Source of the DNA: an uncultured Bacteroidales bacterium
GTDB taxonomy: Bacteria; Bacteroidota; Bacteroidia; Bacteroidales; Bacteroidaceae
Assembly (NCBI GenBank): GCA_902802815.1
Contig: CADCNQ010000015.1
Coordinates: 1 to 64,000, forward strand
Direction of reading: 5' to 3'
Length of the DNA stretch: 64,000 bases
Shown here: in pieces, positions 43,641 to 52,044 of the stretch
How positions within the stretch are numbered: position 1 is the stretch's first letter
Layout of the letters: each line of letters begins with the position of its first letter
Notes under the pieces: model-generated
Database searches by the model: none
What the model saw: the letters and a program-made list of their open reading frames with translations, nothing else
Told to the model about the DNA's origin: nothing
Program-made: the position numbers and the translations under genes

Positions 43641-44629
43641 TCGAAGGCACTTCCTCCGGCAAATTCTCTCAGCAGCGATACCATCGGCACCTGTTTCGAC
43701 GGCAGGCGGCGGAAGTATTGCATGATATCCTTCAGACGACAGGCGTCCTCGTATCTTTCTTCGCCCGGTTTTACGCTTTCCACCAAAGGCATAGCCTGTG
43801 TGCGTATTACTGATATCTCGTAGAGCAGCGACGAGTTGAAGAATACATCGGCCTCTTCACGGAAGGGCAGTATCCATTTCTCCTCTCCGCGTATCACGCT
43901 TGGGAAGCGGTGCAGTATCTCCGAGGCATTCTGTCCTCTGTATTTGGAGTCGCGTATGAGCCGGCGCATCAGTCGCAGGTCCTTTGTGGAAAGATAGTTC
44001 TCGCCGTCCAGCGATATTGTGGTGACGGGCGAGACGTAGATGCGGAACTTGTATTTGTCCTCCACAAGCTGCGTGAGCTGCGGATTCAGAGCGTGTGTCC
44101 CTTCTATCAGCAGTACATCGGAGTAGGATATATGCATGGGCTTTTCTCTCCATTCGCGCTTCCCGTTCGCGAAATTAAAGCGTGGCATCATCACCTCTTT
44201 GCCATTCAGCAGTCCGGCCATTGTCTCACCGAAAAGCTTTGTGTCCAGACAGTCGAGCGACTCGAAATCATACTCCCCGTTCTCGTCCAGCGGTGTGTCC
44301 TCGCGGTTGACGAAAAAGTCGTCGGTGGAAATGCTGTGCGTGCGCAATCCGCATGCTGTCAGTGTGATGGAGAGTCGCTTGCACGTCGTGGTCTTACCGC
44401 TGCTGGAAGGGCCGGCCAGCAACACCAGGCGCGCTTTCTTTTTCACAATGGCATCGGCTATCTCGCATATCTTTTTGTCCTGGAATGCCTCGCTCACGTT
44501 GATGATGTCTGTGGCGCGACCTTCCGTGATGGCCTGGTTGAGGTCGTCCACGGTGTGAATACCCAGCACGTTCTGCCATTTTTCCTGTTCCTCTTTGCAG
44601 CGCCGTTTGTGTTGCTCTGTCTTGGTCAT
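43634..44629 (-). CDS. Uridine-kinase-like P-loop nucleoside kinase, short form
   Basis: 331 residues. The kinase domain is clear: Walker A GPSSSGKTTTCKRL, STDDFFVNREDTP, IEGTHALNP and a C-terminal helical part. It belongs with the phosphoribulokinase/uridine kinase superfamily. From memory the common Bacteroidetes form is about 550 residues with a ThrRS-type N-terminal domain; here only a stub (GIHTVDDLNQAITEG) of that region remains before the kinase. Substrate not certain. Read from TATTTTTG at 44656-44663. Confidence 0.85.
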   Translation of the reverse strand: MTKTEQHKRRCKEEQEKWQNVLGIHTVDDLNQAITEGRATDIINVSEAFQDKKICEIADAIVKKKARLVLLAGPSSSGKTTTCKRLSITLTACGLRTHSISTDDFFVNREDTPLDENGEYDFESLDCLDTKLFGETMAGLLNGKEVMMPRFNFANGKREWREKPMHISYSDVLLIEGTHALNPQLTQLVEDKYKFRIYVSPVTTISLDGENYLSTKDLRLMRRLIRDSKYRGQNASEILHRFPSVIRGEEKWILPFREEADVFFNSSLLYEISVIRTQAMPLVESVKPGEERYEDACRLKDIMQYFRRLPSKQVPMVSLLREFAGGSAFDY

Positions 44630-44655
44630 ATTTGTTTAAAGATGGTTTCTAAATG

Positions 44656-44663
44656 CAAAAATA
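44656..44663 (-). promoter_or_regulatory. -7 promoter element TATTTTTG (minus)
   Basis: TAnnTTTG match 26 bp before the kinase start at 44629; divergent from the FKBP promoter. Confidence 0.5.
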
Positions 44664-44696
44664 ACAAAAAATCAGCATTATTTTGAAAAAAAGCCG

Positions 44697-44704
44697 TACC
44701 TTTG
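44697..44704 (+). promoter_or_regulatory. -7 promoter element TACCTTTG for the FKBP genes
   Basis: Preceded by TTTTGAAAAAAAGCCG. The same TTGAAAAAAAGCCG plus TACCTTTGC arrangement occurs at 58343-58365. Confidence 0.75.
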
Positions 44705-44735
44705 CGTCCGAAAATCGAAAAAATAGTGTAAAAAA

Positions 44736-45320
44736 ATGAATAAAATTAGTTATGCACTTGGGTTGGGCATTGGCCAGCAACTCAAAAGTATGAATATCGA
44801 GGATTTCTCCATTGAGGAATTTTCCCGCAGCATCAGCGATGTTATGGCAGGCCGTCCTACCGAAATGAGTGCCCGCGAGGCTCAGGTGATGCTCAATGAT
44901 TATTTCACCAAGCAGCAAGCTGCCCAGGCCGGTAAGGCAAAGGAAGAGGGCAAGGCATATCTTGAGGAAAATGGCAAGAAGGCCGGAGTGGTTACAACCA
45001 AGAGCGGTCTCCAGTATGAGGTGCTCCAGGAGGGTGCGGGCCGTTCACCCAAGGCTACCGATACTGTTCGTTGTCACTACGAGGGCCGTCTTATTGACGG
45101 AAGCGTCTTCGACAGCAGTTACCAGCGTGGCGAACCGGCCGATTTCGGGCTCAATCAGGTGATTGCCGGATGGACTGAGGGCGTGCAGCTGATGAAGGAG
45201 GGTTCCAAGTTCCGTTTCACCATTCCTTACATGCTTGCTTACGGAGAAGGCGGCGCTGGTGCCAGCATTCCTCCTTTTGCTACGCTTGTCTTTGATGTAG
45301 AATTGATTAAGGTATTATAA
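44736..45320 (+). CDS. FKBP-type peptidyl-prolyl isomerase, cytoplasmic
   Basis: 194 residues with no signal peptide (MNKISYALGLGIG). Short helical N-terminal dimer region, then the FKBP domain: VRCHYEGRLIDGSVFDSSY, AGWTEGVQLM, IPYMLAYGEGG, LVFDVELIKV. Speeds proline cis/trans change during folding. First of three FKBP genes in a row, 12 bp from the next. Confidence 0.93.
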   Translation: MNKISYALGLGIGQQLKSMNIEDFSIEEFSRSISDVMAGRPTEMSAREAQVMLNDYFTKQQAAQAGKAKEEGKAYLEENGKKAGVVTTKSGLQYEVLQEGAGRSPKATDTVRCHYEGRLIDGSVFDSSYQRGEPADFGLNQVIAGWTEGVQLMKEGSKFRFTIPYMLAYGEGGAGASIPPFATLVFDVELIKVL

Positions 45321-45332
45321 AAATAGATTGTC

Positions 45333-46208
45333 ATGAAAAAGTTTTCTATTATCGCAGCCCTCGTTGTGGTTGCAATCGTTTCGTCCTGTGGTAACGGCAC
45401 TCCCAAAGCCGACCTGAAAGAGGAATTGGACACTTTGAGCTATGCCGCCGGTATGACTCAGTCGCAGGGTCTCAAGAACTATCTCGCTGTGCAGATGGGT
45501 GTTGACACCACCTACATGGATGAGTTCATCAAGGGTCTCAACGAGTCTGCAAAGGCTGGCGACGACCCCAAGAGCAAGGCATACTATGCCGGTGTGCAGA
45601 TTGGTCATCAGATTTCCAGTCAGATTGTCCGCAGCATCAACTATCAGCTCTTCGGTCCCGAGGACAGCGTCAATACTATAAGTGTTGACAACTTCCTCGC
45701 CGGTTTCGTTGCCGGTGTCACAGAGAAGGGCGGCCTGATGACTGTCCACGAGGCAGACAGCACCGCAATGGCCAAGTTCCAGAGCTTCCGTCAGAAGCAG
45801 ATGGAGAAGGAGTATGGTGAGTGGAAAATCAAGAATGAGGAATATATGGCATCTGTTGCCAAGAAGGAAGGTGTACAGGCTCTGAGCGACGGCATCTTCT
45901 ACGAGGTAGAGGTTGCAGGTAAGGGCGAGGTGCCCACAGCCGACAGCAAGGTGAAGGTAAACTATGAGGGTAAGCTCATCGACGGCACAGTGTTCGACAG
46001 CAGCTACAAGCGTAACGAGCCCGCCGTATTCCCCGTTGGCGGTGTGATTCCCGGTTGGGCAAAGGCTCTCCAAGCTATGCCTGTCGGCAGCAAGTGGACT
46101 CTTTACATCCCTCAGGAGCAGGCTTACGGTGCAGCCAACACAGGCGGTATGATTAAGCCTTATTCTGCACTCATATTCACTGTCGAACTGCTTGGTATTG
46201 AGAAGTAA
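45333..46208 (+). CDS. FKBP-type peptidyl-prolyl isomerase lipoprotein
   Basis: 291 residues. Lipobox VSSC near residue 19; Mip-like helical N-terminal region (LKEELDTLSYAAGMTQSQGL) and C-terminal FKBP domain (VNYEGKLIDGTVFDSSYKR, IPGWAKALQAMPVG, IPQEQAYGAAN). Anchored facing the periplasm; probably assists folding of exported proteins. 3 bp before the next gene. Confidence 0.93.
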   Translation: MKKFSIIAALVVVAIVSSCGNGTPKADLKEELDTLSYAAGMTQSQGLKNYLAVQMGVDTTYMDEFIKGLNESAKAGDDPKSKAYYAGVQIGHQISSQIVRSINYQLFGPEDSVNTISVDNFLAGFVAGVTEKGGLMTVHEADSTAMAKFQSFRQKQMEKEYGEWKIKNEEYMASVAKKEGVQALSDGIFYEVEVAGKGEVPTADSKVKVNYEGKLIDGTVFDSSYKRNEPAVFPVGGVIPGWAKALQAMPVGSKWTLYIPQEQAYGAANTGGMIKPYSALIFTVELLGIEK

Positions 46209-46211
46209 GAT

Positions 46212-47096
46212 ATGAAGAAGTCGTTTCTCATTCTCCTTTGCGCCCTCCTGTGTCTCGGCACTCAGGCAGCAAAGAAGACCAAGAAGGGCAAGAAGGCGGA
46301 TGTTGTGAAGGTGGACACCATCGACTCGCGCACCTTCGCCTACCTCCTTGGCTACGTCAACACACAGGGTCTGAAGCCCTATCTCGTGCAGCAGAAGGGT
46401 GTTGACACCACGTATATGGCCCAGTTCCTCGACGGTTTTGCTGTTAGGGAACTCACTCCAGAGGACAAGGCCTTTAAGGCTCGTATTGTCGGCACAGAGA
46501 TACGTCAGGATGTAGAATCACGCATTCTCCCCAATTTCTCGAGACAGCTCAGCGATTCCGTCAAGGTGCTCTCCGATGAGGATTTCATCAAGGGTTTCGG
46601 TGATGCTCTTCGCGGTGAGCCTCTGTCCATTTCCCATGACAGTGCGATGCAGGCTATTGACAAGCAGTTCAAGTACTGGCGCGGCATCATGATGGAGAAG
46701 AAGTACGGTCCCAATCGCAAGGCCGGTGAGGAATTCCTCAAGGCCAATGCCAAGAAGGACAGCGTGCAGACCACAGCCAGCGGTCTTCAGTATAAGGTGC
46801 TCGTTGCCGGTACGGGTGATAAACCAACTGCCACCGATCGCGTCAAAGTGAACTACGAAGGCCGCCTTCTCGACGGTACTGTCTTCGACAGCAGTTACAA
46901 GCGCGGTGAGCCCGCCGTCTTCGGTGTGTCGCAGGTTATCAAGGGTTGGACGGAAGCTCTGCAACTGATGCCCGTCGGCAGCAAATGGGAACTCTACATC
47001 CCCCAGGAGATTGCTTACGGTGACCGCGAGCAGCAGAAGATACCTCCCTATTCGATGCTTATCTTCACAGTGGAACTCATCGAGATAGTGAAATAA
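46212..47096 (+). CDS. FKBP-type peptidyl-prolyl isomerase, periplasmic
   Basis: 294 residues. Cleavable-type signal peptide (FLILLCALLCLGTQAA) without lipobox Cys at the end, a lysine-rich start (KKTKKGKKA), Mip-like helical region sharing the words QGLKPYLVQQKGVDTTYM with the previous gene, and the FKBP domain (VNYEGRLLDGTVFDSSYKR, IPQEIAYGDRE). It is clearly a duplicate of the lipoprotein copy. Followed by a strong terminator. Confidence 0.92.
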   Translation: MKKSFLILLCALLCLGTQAAKKTKKGKKADVVKVDTIDSRTFAYLLGYVNTQGLKPYLVQQKGVDTTYMAQFLDGFAVRELTPEDKAFKARIVGTEIRQDVESRILPNFSRQLSDSVKVLSDEDFIKGFGDALRGEPLSISHDSAMQAIDKQFKYWRGIMMEKKYGPNRKAGEEFLKANAKKDSVQTTASGLQYKVLVAGTGDKPTATDRVKVNYEGRLLDGTVFDSSYKRGEPAVFGVSQVIKGWTEALQLMPVGSKWELYIPQEIAYGDREQQKIPPYSMLIFTVELIEIVK

Positions 47097-47124
47097 CGAT
47101 TCCCCCGTTTCTGCGCGGGTAAAG

Positions 47125-47158
47125 AAAACAGGCGGCTCTTCGGAGTTGCCTGTTTTTT
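47125..47158 (+). terminator. Strong intrinsic terminator after the FKBP genes
   Basis: 12-bp stem AACAGGCGGCTC / GAGTTGCCTGTT (two G-T pairs) capped by a TTCG tetraloop, followed by T tract. Confidence 0.92.
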
Positions 47159-47174
47159 GTTTATTTTAATTTTT

Positions 47175-47427
47175 CAGACGCTTTTCAGACGCATTTCAAA
47201 CGCGTTTCAGATGCCTTGCAGACACTTTTCAGACGGTTGTCAGAGCCCTTTCAAGGTCCTTTCAACACCCCTTCAGAGTCCTCTCAGAGTCTTACCAGAG
47301 CCTTATCAGATAACGAGCAGTTAACGAGTGGTATACGAGTGGACTACGAGTGGTGTACGAGATAACTCGTTAACTGCTCGTTATTTACTCGTAGTCTACC
47401 CGTACACTACTCATTATCTACTCGGGA
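47175..47427. repeat. Degenerate array of 23 units of exactly 11 bp, second half inverted
   Basis: Units run without indels from CAGACGCTTTT, CAGACGCATTT through CAGAGTCTTAC to CAGTTAACGAG, TGGTATACGAG, then to CTCGT-bearing units (ATAACTCGTTA, ACTGCTCGTTA). A 20-bp arm at 47310-47329 and its exact reverse complement at 47264+ offset region 47265-47284 of the right half (47265 onward in units 18-19) make a palindrome of the ACGAG units. It shares no sequence with the array at 29475 but has the same period. The rest of the intergenic space (47428-47600) has no gene. Confidence 0.82.
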
Positions 47428-47606
47428 CGAGGTCGGAGGCTGGTGGGAAGGAGGTTGGGAGAGAATCATCCGTCACCTTGGAAAGTATGTGGATTTAAGT
47501 GACATTTTTTATCGTTTTTTATCGTTTTCTGCTACATTTTCAATAAAATAAGCGAAAAAAGTGGTAAAAAACAATCGTATACGCGCGTTAAATGAGGAAA
47601 AAGTTC

Positions 47607-47614
47607 TACTTTTG
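47607..47614 (+). promoter_or_regulatory. -7 promoter element TACTTTTG
   Basis: TAnnTTTG match 86 bp before the ATG at 47701. Confidence 0.6.
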
Positions 47615-47700
47615 TAGCCGGAAAGCAATAATGGTCATGATGAACACAAAGGACATTGTGATCCAAGAAGGCGAAAAAAGACATTCTAATACACAACACT

Positions 47701-48072
47701 ATGTCTAAAACAAAGGTAGTCCATCTCCGAATGGACGGTAAGAACTACTTCTTTGGGTCTGTTAAGGCCATGTTCGACACCATGGGGAAGGCAAAACTCG
47801 GTATGACCTACCGTTCTTTCCACTCTAACGTGAAGTTGCAGGAAGATGTCACTTACACGAACCGTCGCCGCGGGTACGAGATTACAATGTCGTACCTGAT
47901 ACAGGCCAAGAGCGGCAGAGGTCTCCAAGGCAGTGCGCGTGCAGCTCATGTCCTGAAGATGCAGCGTGAGGCCGGTATGATGCCGGATCCCACCACGTTC
48001 ATGACGGAAGAGGGAATGAAGCATGCCCGCGTGGCTCCCGACGAACACCTAACTGGCAAGAAATCAGAGTGA
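47701..48072 (+). CDS. Small basic protein of unknown function upstream of asnA
   Basis: 123 residues. YFFGSVKAMFDTMGKAKLGMTYRSFHSNV has a faint look of a short DNA-binding helix pair, but I cannot name a family; HU is not supported. Basic, no signal peptide. After its TGA stop the same frame stays open with a coding-like acidic stretch (AESAESADEIKCP ... DDLEEEQKKRH), so the stop may be a recent truncation. asnA follows 103 bp later. Confidence 0.6.
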   Translation: MSKTKVVHLRMDGKNYFFGSVKAMFDTMGKAKLGMTYRSFHSNVKLQEDVTYTNRRRGYEITMSYLIQAKSGRGLQGSARAAHVLKMQREAGMMPDPTTFMTEEGMKHARVAPDEHLTGKKSE

Positions 48073-48175
48073 GCCGAATCAGCAGAGAGTGCTGACGAAA
48101 TAAAATGTCCCAAGCGCCGTTCGGCGGGTAAAGTTGATGATTTAGAGGAAGAACAGAAAAAACGACATATACAAA

Positions 48176-49213
48176 ATGAGCAAATTGATGAAACCGGCTG
48201 GCTACAGGGCACAGTTGGATTTAAAACAGACAGAACTGGCAATCAAGAAGATAAAGGATTTCTTTCTGCAGAGCATAAGCACGGAGCTGAGATTGAGGCG
48301 CGTCACAGCTCCTCTTTTCGTGTTGAAAGGCTTGGGACTGAACGACGATCTCAACGGTGTGGAGCGTCCGGTCTCGTTTCCCATCAAGGATATGAACGAG
48401 GCAACGGCTGAAGTGGTGCATTCGCTGGCCAAGTGGAAGCGTGTGACGCTGGCCGACTACAAGATGGAGCCTGGCTACGGCATCATCACCGATATGAATG
48501 CCATCCGCGCCGACGAGGAACTCGACAATATACACTCGCTCTACGTTGACCAGTGGGACTGGGAGCGTGTGATGCGCCGCGAGGATCGCACACTCTACTA
48601 TCTGAAGAAGGTTGTGCGCCAGATATACTCGGCCATACTGCGCACGGAGTTCTACATCTGCGAGACATACCCCCAGCTGAAGAGTTTCCTGCCGGAAGAT
48701 GTCTATTTCATCCACTCGCAGGAATTGCTTCAGCTCTATCCCGACTTGACGGAGAAGGAGCGCGAGGATGCTATCTGCGAGAAATACGGCACGGTGTTCA
48801 TCATGGGTATCGGCGGCAATCTGTCCAACGGAAAGCCGCACGACAACCGCGCTCCGGACTACGACGACTGGAGCACGGAGAACGAGGAGGGCTATCGCGG
48901 TCTCAACGGCGATCTGCTCATCTGGTATCCCGTCCTGGGACGCAGCATCGAACTCTCCTCTATGGGTATCCGCGTGGACAAGGACGCTCTGGAGCATCAG
49001 CTCGCCCTGCAGGGTAAGAACGAGCGCAAGAGCCTCTACTTCCACAAGCGCCTGATAGAGGGTTCACTGCCCCTGACCATCGGCGGCGGTATCGGTCAGA
49101 GCCGTCTCTGCATGGTGTTGCTCCACAAGGCACACATCGGTGAGACGCAGGCGTCCATCTGGCCCGCTGAGATGAGGGAAGAATGTGAGAAGTGCGGAAT
49201 GAAGCTTATTTAG
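48176..49213 (+). CDS. asnA: Aspartate-ammonia ligase
   Basis: 345 residues, full AsnA length: MKPAGYRAQLDLKQTE, GVERPVSFP, DMNAIRADE and HSLYVDQWDWE, RPSRICMVLL-type end (GQSRLCMVLL). It makes asparagine from aspartate and ammonia with ATP. Fits an anaerobe with ready ammonia. Possibly cotranscribed with the signalling genes after a 60-bp gap holding octamer repeats. Confidence 0.96.
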   Translation: MSKLMKPAGYRAQLDLKQTELAIKKIKDFFLQSISTELRLRRVTAPLFVLKGLGLNDDLNGVERPVSFPIKDMNEATAEVVHSLAKWKRVTLADYKMEPGYGIITDMNAIRADEELDNIHSLYVDQWDWERVMRREDRTLYYLKKVVRQIYSAILRTEFYICETYPQLKSFLPEDVYFIHSQELLQLYPDLTEKEREDAICEKYGTVFIMGIGGNLSNGKPHDNRAPDYDDWSTENEEGYRGLNGDLLIWYPVLGRSIELSSMGIRVDKDALEHQLALQGKNERKSLYFHKRLIEGSLPLTIGGGIGQSRLCMVLLHKAHIGETQASIWPAEMREECEKCGMKLI

Positions 49214-49218
49214 TTTAT

Positions 49219-49250
49219 AAGTTGACGAGTTGACGAGTTGACGAGTTGAT
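49219..49250. repeat. GAGTTGAC octamers after asnA
   Basis: AAGTTGAC, GAGTTGAC, GAGTTGAC, GAGTTGAT. The reverse complement reads as CAACTCGT octamers, the same word as in the 8-8-7-8-7 elements. Confidence 0.85.
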
Positions 49251-49273
49251 AGTTTAGAGATAATTTATAAATA

Positions 49274-50449
49274 ATGGATTTACCAATCAAGATATTGTCT
49301 GTCGATGACGAGGTGGATTTGGAACTGCTGCTGACGCAGTATTTCCGCCGTAAGATACGCAAGGGAGAATATGAGTTCTACTTCGCCCACAACGGTTTGG
49401 AGGCTCTCAAGGTGATGCTGGAGCATCCCGATATCGACATCATACTCTCCGACATCAACATGCCGGAGATGGATGGACTGACTCTGCTGGCGCGCATCAA
49501 CGAGATGCGCCGTCCCGGGCTCAAATGCATCATGGTGTCGGCCTACGGAGATATGGACAACATACGCCAGGCGATGAACTCCGGTGCCTTCGACTTTGCC
49601 ACCAAGCCCATCGACCTGGACGACCTGCAGCGCACCATCGACAAGGCTGTGGAGCAGATTGCCTACGTGAAGGAGGCTGAGAAGGAGCGCGGCGAACTGC
49701 GCGACCTGCACAGCGACCTCTCTGTGGCGCGCGAGATACAGCACGCCATATTGCCCCGCGAATTCCGCATGCAGAAGATGCCGCTGGCCGATACCATAGA
49801 CTTGCATGCCTCGATGGAGGCTGCGAAGGATGTGGGCGGCGACTTCTACGACTTCTTCCGCATCGATGATACACACATGGGATTCACGATGGCCGATGTG
49901 TCCGGCAAGGGTATTCCGGCTGCCATCTTCATGGCGGTGAGCCGTACGCTCATCAAAGCTACGGGGATGCACAACCTGTCATCGGCAGCTGTGATGCACG
50001 AGGCGAATAACATGCTGGCATCGGAGAGCCTGGACAGTATGTTCGTCACCGTCTTCTATGGCGTGATGGACCTGGAGACAGGACATGTTGACTATACAAA
50101 CGCAGGGCACAACCAGCCCTATGTGTTGCATCCCGACGGTTCTGTGGAGGCATTGCCCACGCAGGGAAATATGGCGCTGGGTGCATTTGAGGGACTCGAA
50201 TACAAGAGCGGCGAACTGACGCTGGCTCCTGGCGATATGCTGGTGACATACACCGACGGTGTGACGGAGGCGGAGAACGAATCGCACGAGCAGTTCGGCG
50301 AAGAGACATTGGCGGCTCTCCTGCCCAACTATGTGACGGCATCCGCCGCAGGAATGGTGGAAGGCATCCGCAGTCAGGTGCAGAACTTCGTGGGCGGAGC
50401 TCCTCAGAGCGACGATATCACGGTGCTGGTGATTAAGAGAAAGGGTTGA
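49274..50449 (+). CDS. Response regulator with PP2C-type phosphatase output (RsbU-like)
   Basis: 391 residues. Receiver domain (about 5-125) with ILSVDDE, phospho-acceptor in IILSDINMPEMDG, and the switch residues SAYG and TKP. A short helical linker (about 130-175) leads to a SpoIIE/PP2C domain (about 180-391) with GGDFYDFF, DVSGKGIPAAIFMA, NAGHNQPY and SDDITVLVI metal-site motifs. In RsbU-type systems this phosphatase dephosphorylates an anti-anti-sigma partner; none is in the window, so its target is unknown. Starts the signalling run. Confidence 0.92.
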   Translation: MDLPIKILSVDDEVDLELLLTQYFRRKIRKGEYEFYFAHNGLEALKVMLEHPDIDIILSDINMPEMDGLTLLARINEMRRPGLKCIMVSAYGDMDNIRQAMNSGAFDFATKPIDLDDLQRTIDKAVEQIAYVKEAEKERGELRDLHSDLSVAREIQHAILPREFRMQKMPLADTIDLHASMEAAKDVGGDFYDFFRIDDTHMGFTMADVSGKGIPAAIFMAVSRTLIKATGMHNLSSAAVMHEANNMLASESLDSMFVTVFYGVMDLETGHVDYTNAGHNQPYVLHPDGSVEALPTQGNMALGAFEGLEYKSGELTLAPGDMLVTYTDGVTEAENESHEQFGEETLAALLPNYVTASAAGMVEGIRSQVQNFVGGAPQSDDITVLVIKRKG

Positions 50450-50475
50450 GAGTTTAGAGCGGAGTGTTTGGAGAT

Positions 50476-52044
50476 ATGAATAGAGGACATCTCATAGTGC
50501 TGGTAGGAATTGTGGTCGCGGGACTTGTTATCGCGGCAGCATACTATTTAGGCATGATGAGAGGTGTGGAGACTGACGAGCAGCGCTTCGTAAATATGCA
50601 GGCGGAACTGCAGCGACTGAAAGAAGGTGAGGAGAAAGCCTCTGTGGCAAAGCGTGTGGCCGAACAGATGGAGGAAATCGCCCGCGATCAGCGTATGATG
50701 TCGGATGCCCAGCGCGACAGCGCAGAGAAGCAGCGCCTGCTGGCTGAGGAATATGCCCGGGAGGCACAGCGTGAGAGCGAACTGGCACGAGAGGCAGAGG
50801 CGAAAGCCAATGCTGCGCGACAGGAGGCGGAAGCCGCATCACAGGAGGCACAGCGCGAGAGGGCCAAGGCCGAGGAGAAGGAGTTGGAGGCTCTGCGCTC
50901 GAAGAACGATGCCGACACACTGGGCTACAGAAATCTGGCACGCACACTGGGCAACGCCTCGGTGCTGGCGCGCGAGAACGATAACCTCACGCTGGCTCGC
51001 AAACTGGCTCTGACATCGTGGTATTTCCAGGAGAAATACGGTGACGACAAATATCAGGCCGAGGTGTTCCGTGCCCTGGTGAGCGATGATGTCGTGGAGA
51101 CGATGTCTCCGAGCCACAGCGCCGTGTATGATATAGATGTGTCGTCTGACGATAATTCGTTTGTTATCTGCACAGGCTACGGTGAGATAATGAGTTGGAA
51201 GGACCGTAAACTCAGTATGATATTCTCCGACAAGAAATACGATTGGAGAGGTATGGTACAGACGTCGGACGGAGTATGGGCACTGAATTTCAACGGCAGC
51301 CTGTGCTACATCAGTTACTCCGGCAAAATGGTGGAATACGAACTGCCCGGAGCAGAGTATTTCATGCTGAAGAAAATGCCCGACGGCAAACTGATGGCCT
51401 GCGCCCGTCATAGGGTGGTGATGTTCGATGTGCAGAAGCGTGTGCCCCTTGTGGTGAGGGAGGAACTTCAGAAGAGATTCAGCGTGATGGCTATCACACA
51501 CCAGGAGGTGCTTTACTTCTTCAGCGATGGTTCGGTGGGTATCACGGAACTCGCCACCGGACGCTACAAGGCTTTGTCGTCGCTGGGCGGTGACGTTGTT
51601 ACGGCAGCGCAGTACGACAGGCGTACGGATATGCTTTACATCGGACTTGCCTCAGGAAAGATACAGGTGATGAAGAAAGGCGGCGTGCTCTACAAACAGC
51701 TTACCGGTCACAAGGCTGCCATCATGGGTATGACACTTGTTGTAAAGGAGAATCTGCTACTGTCGATTGGGCGCGACAAGGAGTTGCATATATGGAATCT
51801 CGACAGGCTTGAACAGGTGAATAATGTTGTATCTACAAGTTATAGGTTCGATGTCTGGCCGATGTGTATCGAAGCCGTAGGAAGTAAGATGTTGTGCGGC
51901 ATGTCGACAGGTAAGATAACACAATGGGAGCTCTCTATCAAGCAACTGGCAAAGGCCACCCGCGACAGACTGAAGGAAGGACTTAGCGAGAGCGAGTGGA
52001 ATCACTACGTGGGCACCCGCGTGAAATATATGAAACTGAAATGA
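50476..52044 (+). CDS. Membrane-anchored coiled-coil protein with beta-propeller
   Basis: 522 residues from the ATG at 50476, which has a GGAG ribosome site; a GTG at 50464 is less likely. One N-terminal membrane helix (LIVLVGIVVAGLVIAAAYYL), a long Ala/Glu/Arg-rich coiled coil (about 35-150), then a WD40-like propeller (about 180-505) and a C-terminus LSESEWNHYVG like that closing many bacterial NTPase-WD40 proteins. No catalytic motif. Probably a scaffold facing the cytoplasm if the N-terminus is out, or periplasm otherwise. Overlaps the next gene by 4 bp. Confidence 0.8.
   Translation: MNRGHLIVLVGIVVAGLVIAAAYYLGMMRGVETDEQRFVNMQAELQRLKEGEEKASVAKRVAEQMEEIARDQRMMSDAQRDSAEKQRLLAEEYAREAQRESELAREAEAKANAARQEAEAASQEAQRERAKAEEKELEALRSKNDADTLGYRNLARTLGNASVLARENDNLTLARKLALTSWYFQEKYGDDKYQAEVFRALVSDDVVETMSPSHSAVYDIDVSSDDNSFVICTGYGEIMSWKDRKLSMIFSDKKYDWRGMVQTSDGVWALNFNGSLCYISYSGKMVEYELPGAEYFMLKKMPDGKLMACARHRVVMFDVQKRVPLVVREELQKRFSVMAITHQEVLYFFSDGSVGITELATGRYKALSSLGGDVVTAAQYDRRTDMLYIGLASGKIQVMKKGGVLYKQLTGHKAAIMGMTLVVKENLLLSIGRDKELHIWNLDRLEQVNNVVSTSYRFDVWPMCIEAVGSKMLCGMSTGKITQWELSIKQLAKATRDRLKEGLSESEWNHYVGTRVKYMKLK

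Noticed and set aside
47701..48072. HU-type nucleoid protein
   Set aside because: Size is near, but the beta-arm and conserved glycine/arginine pattern of HU are absent.
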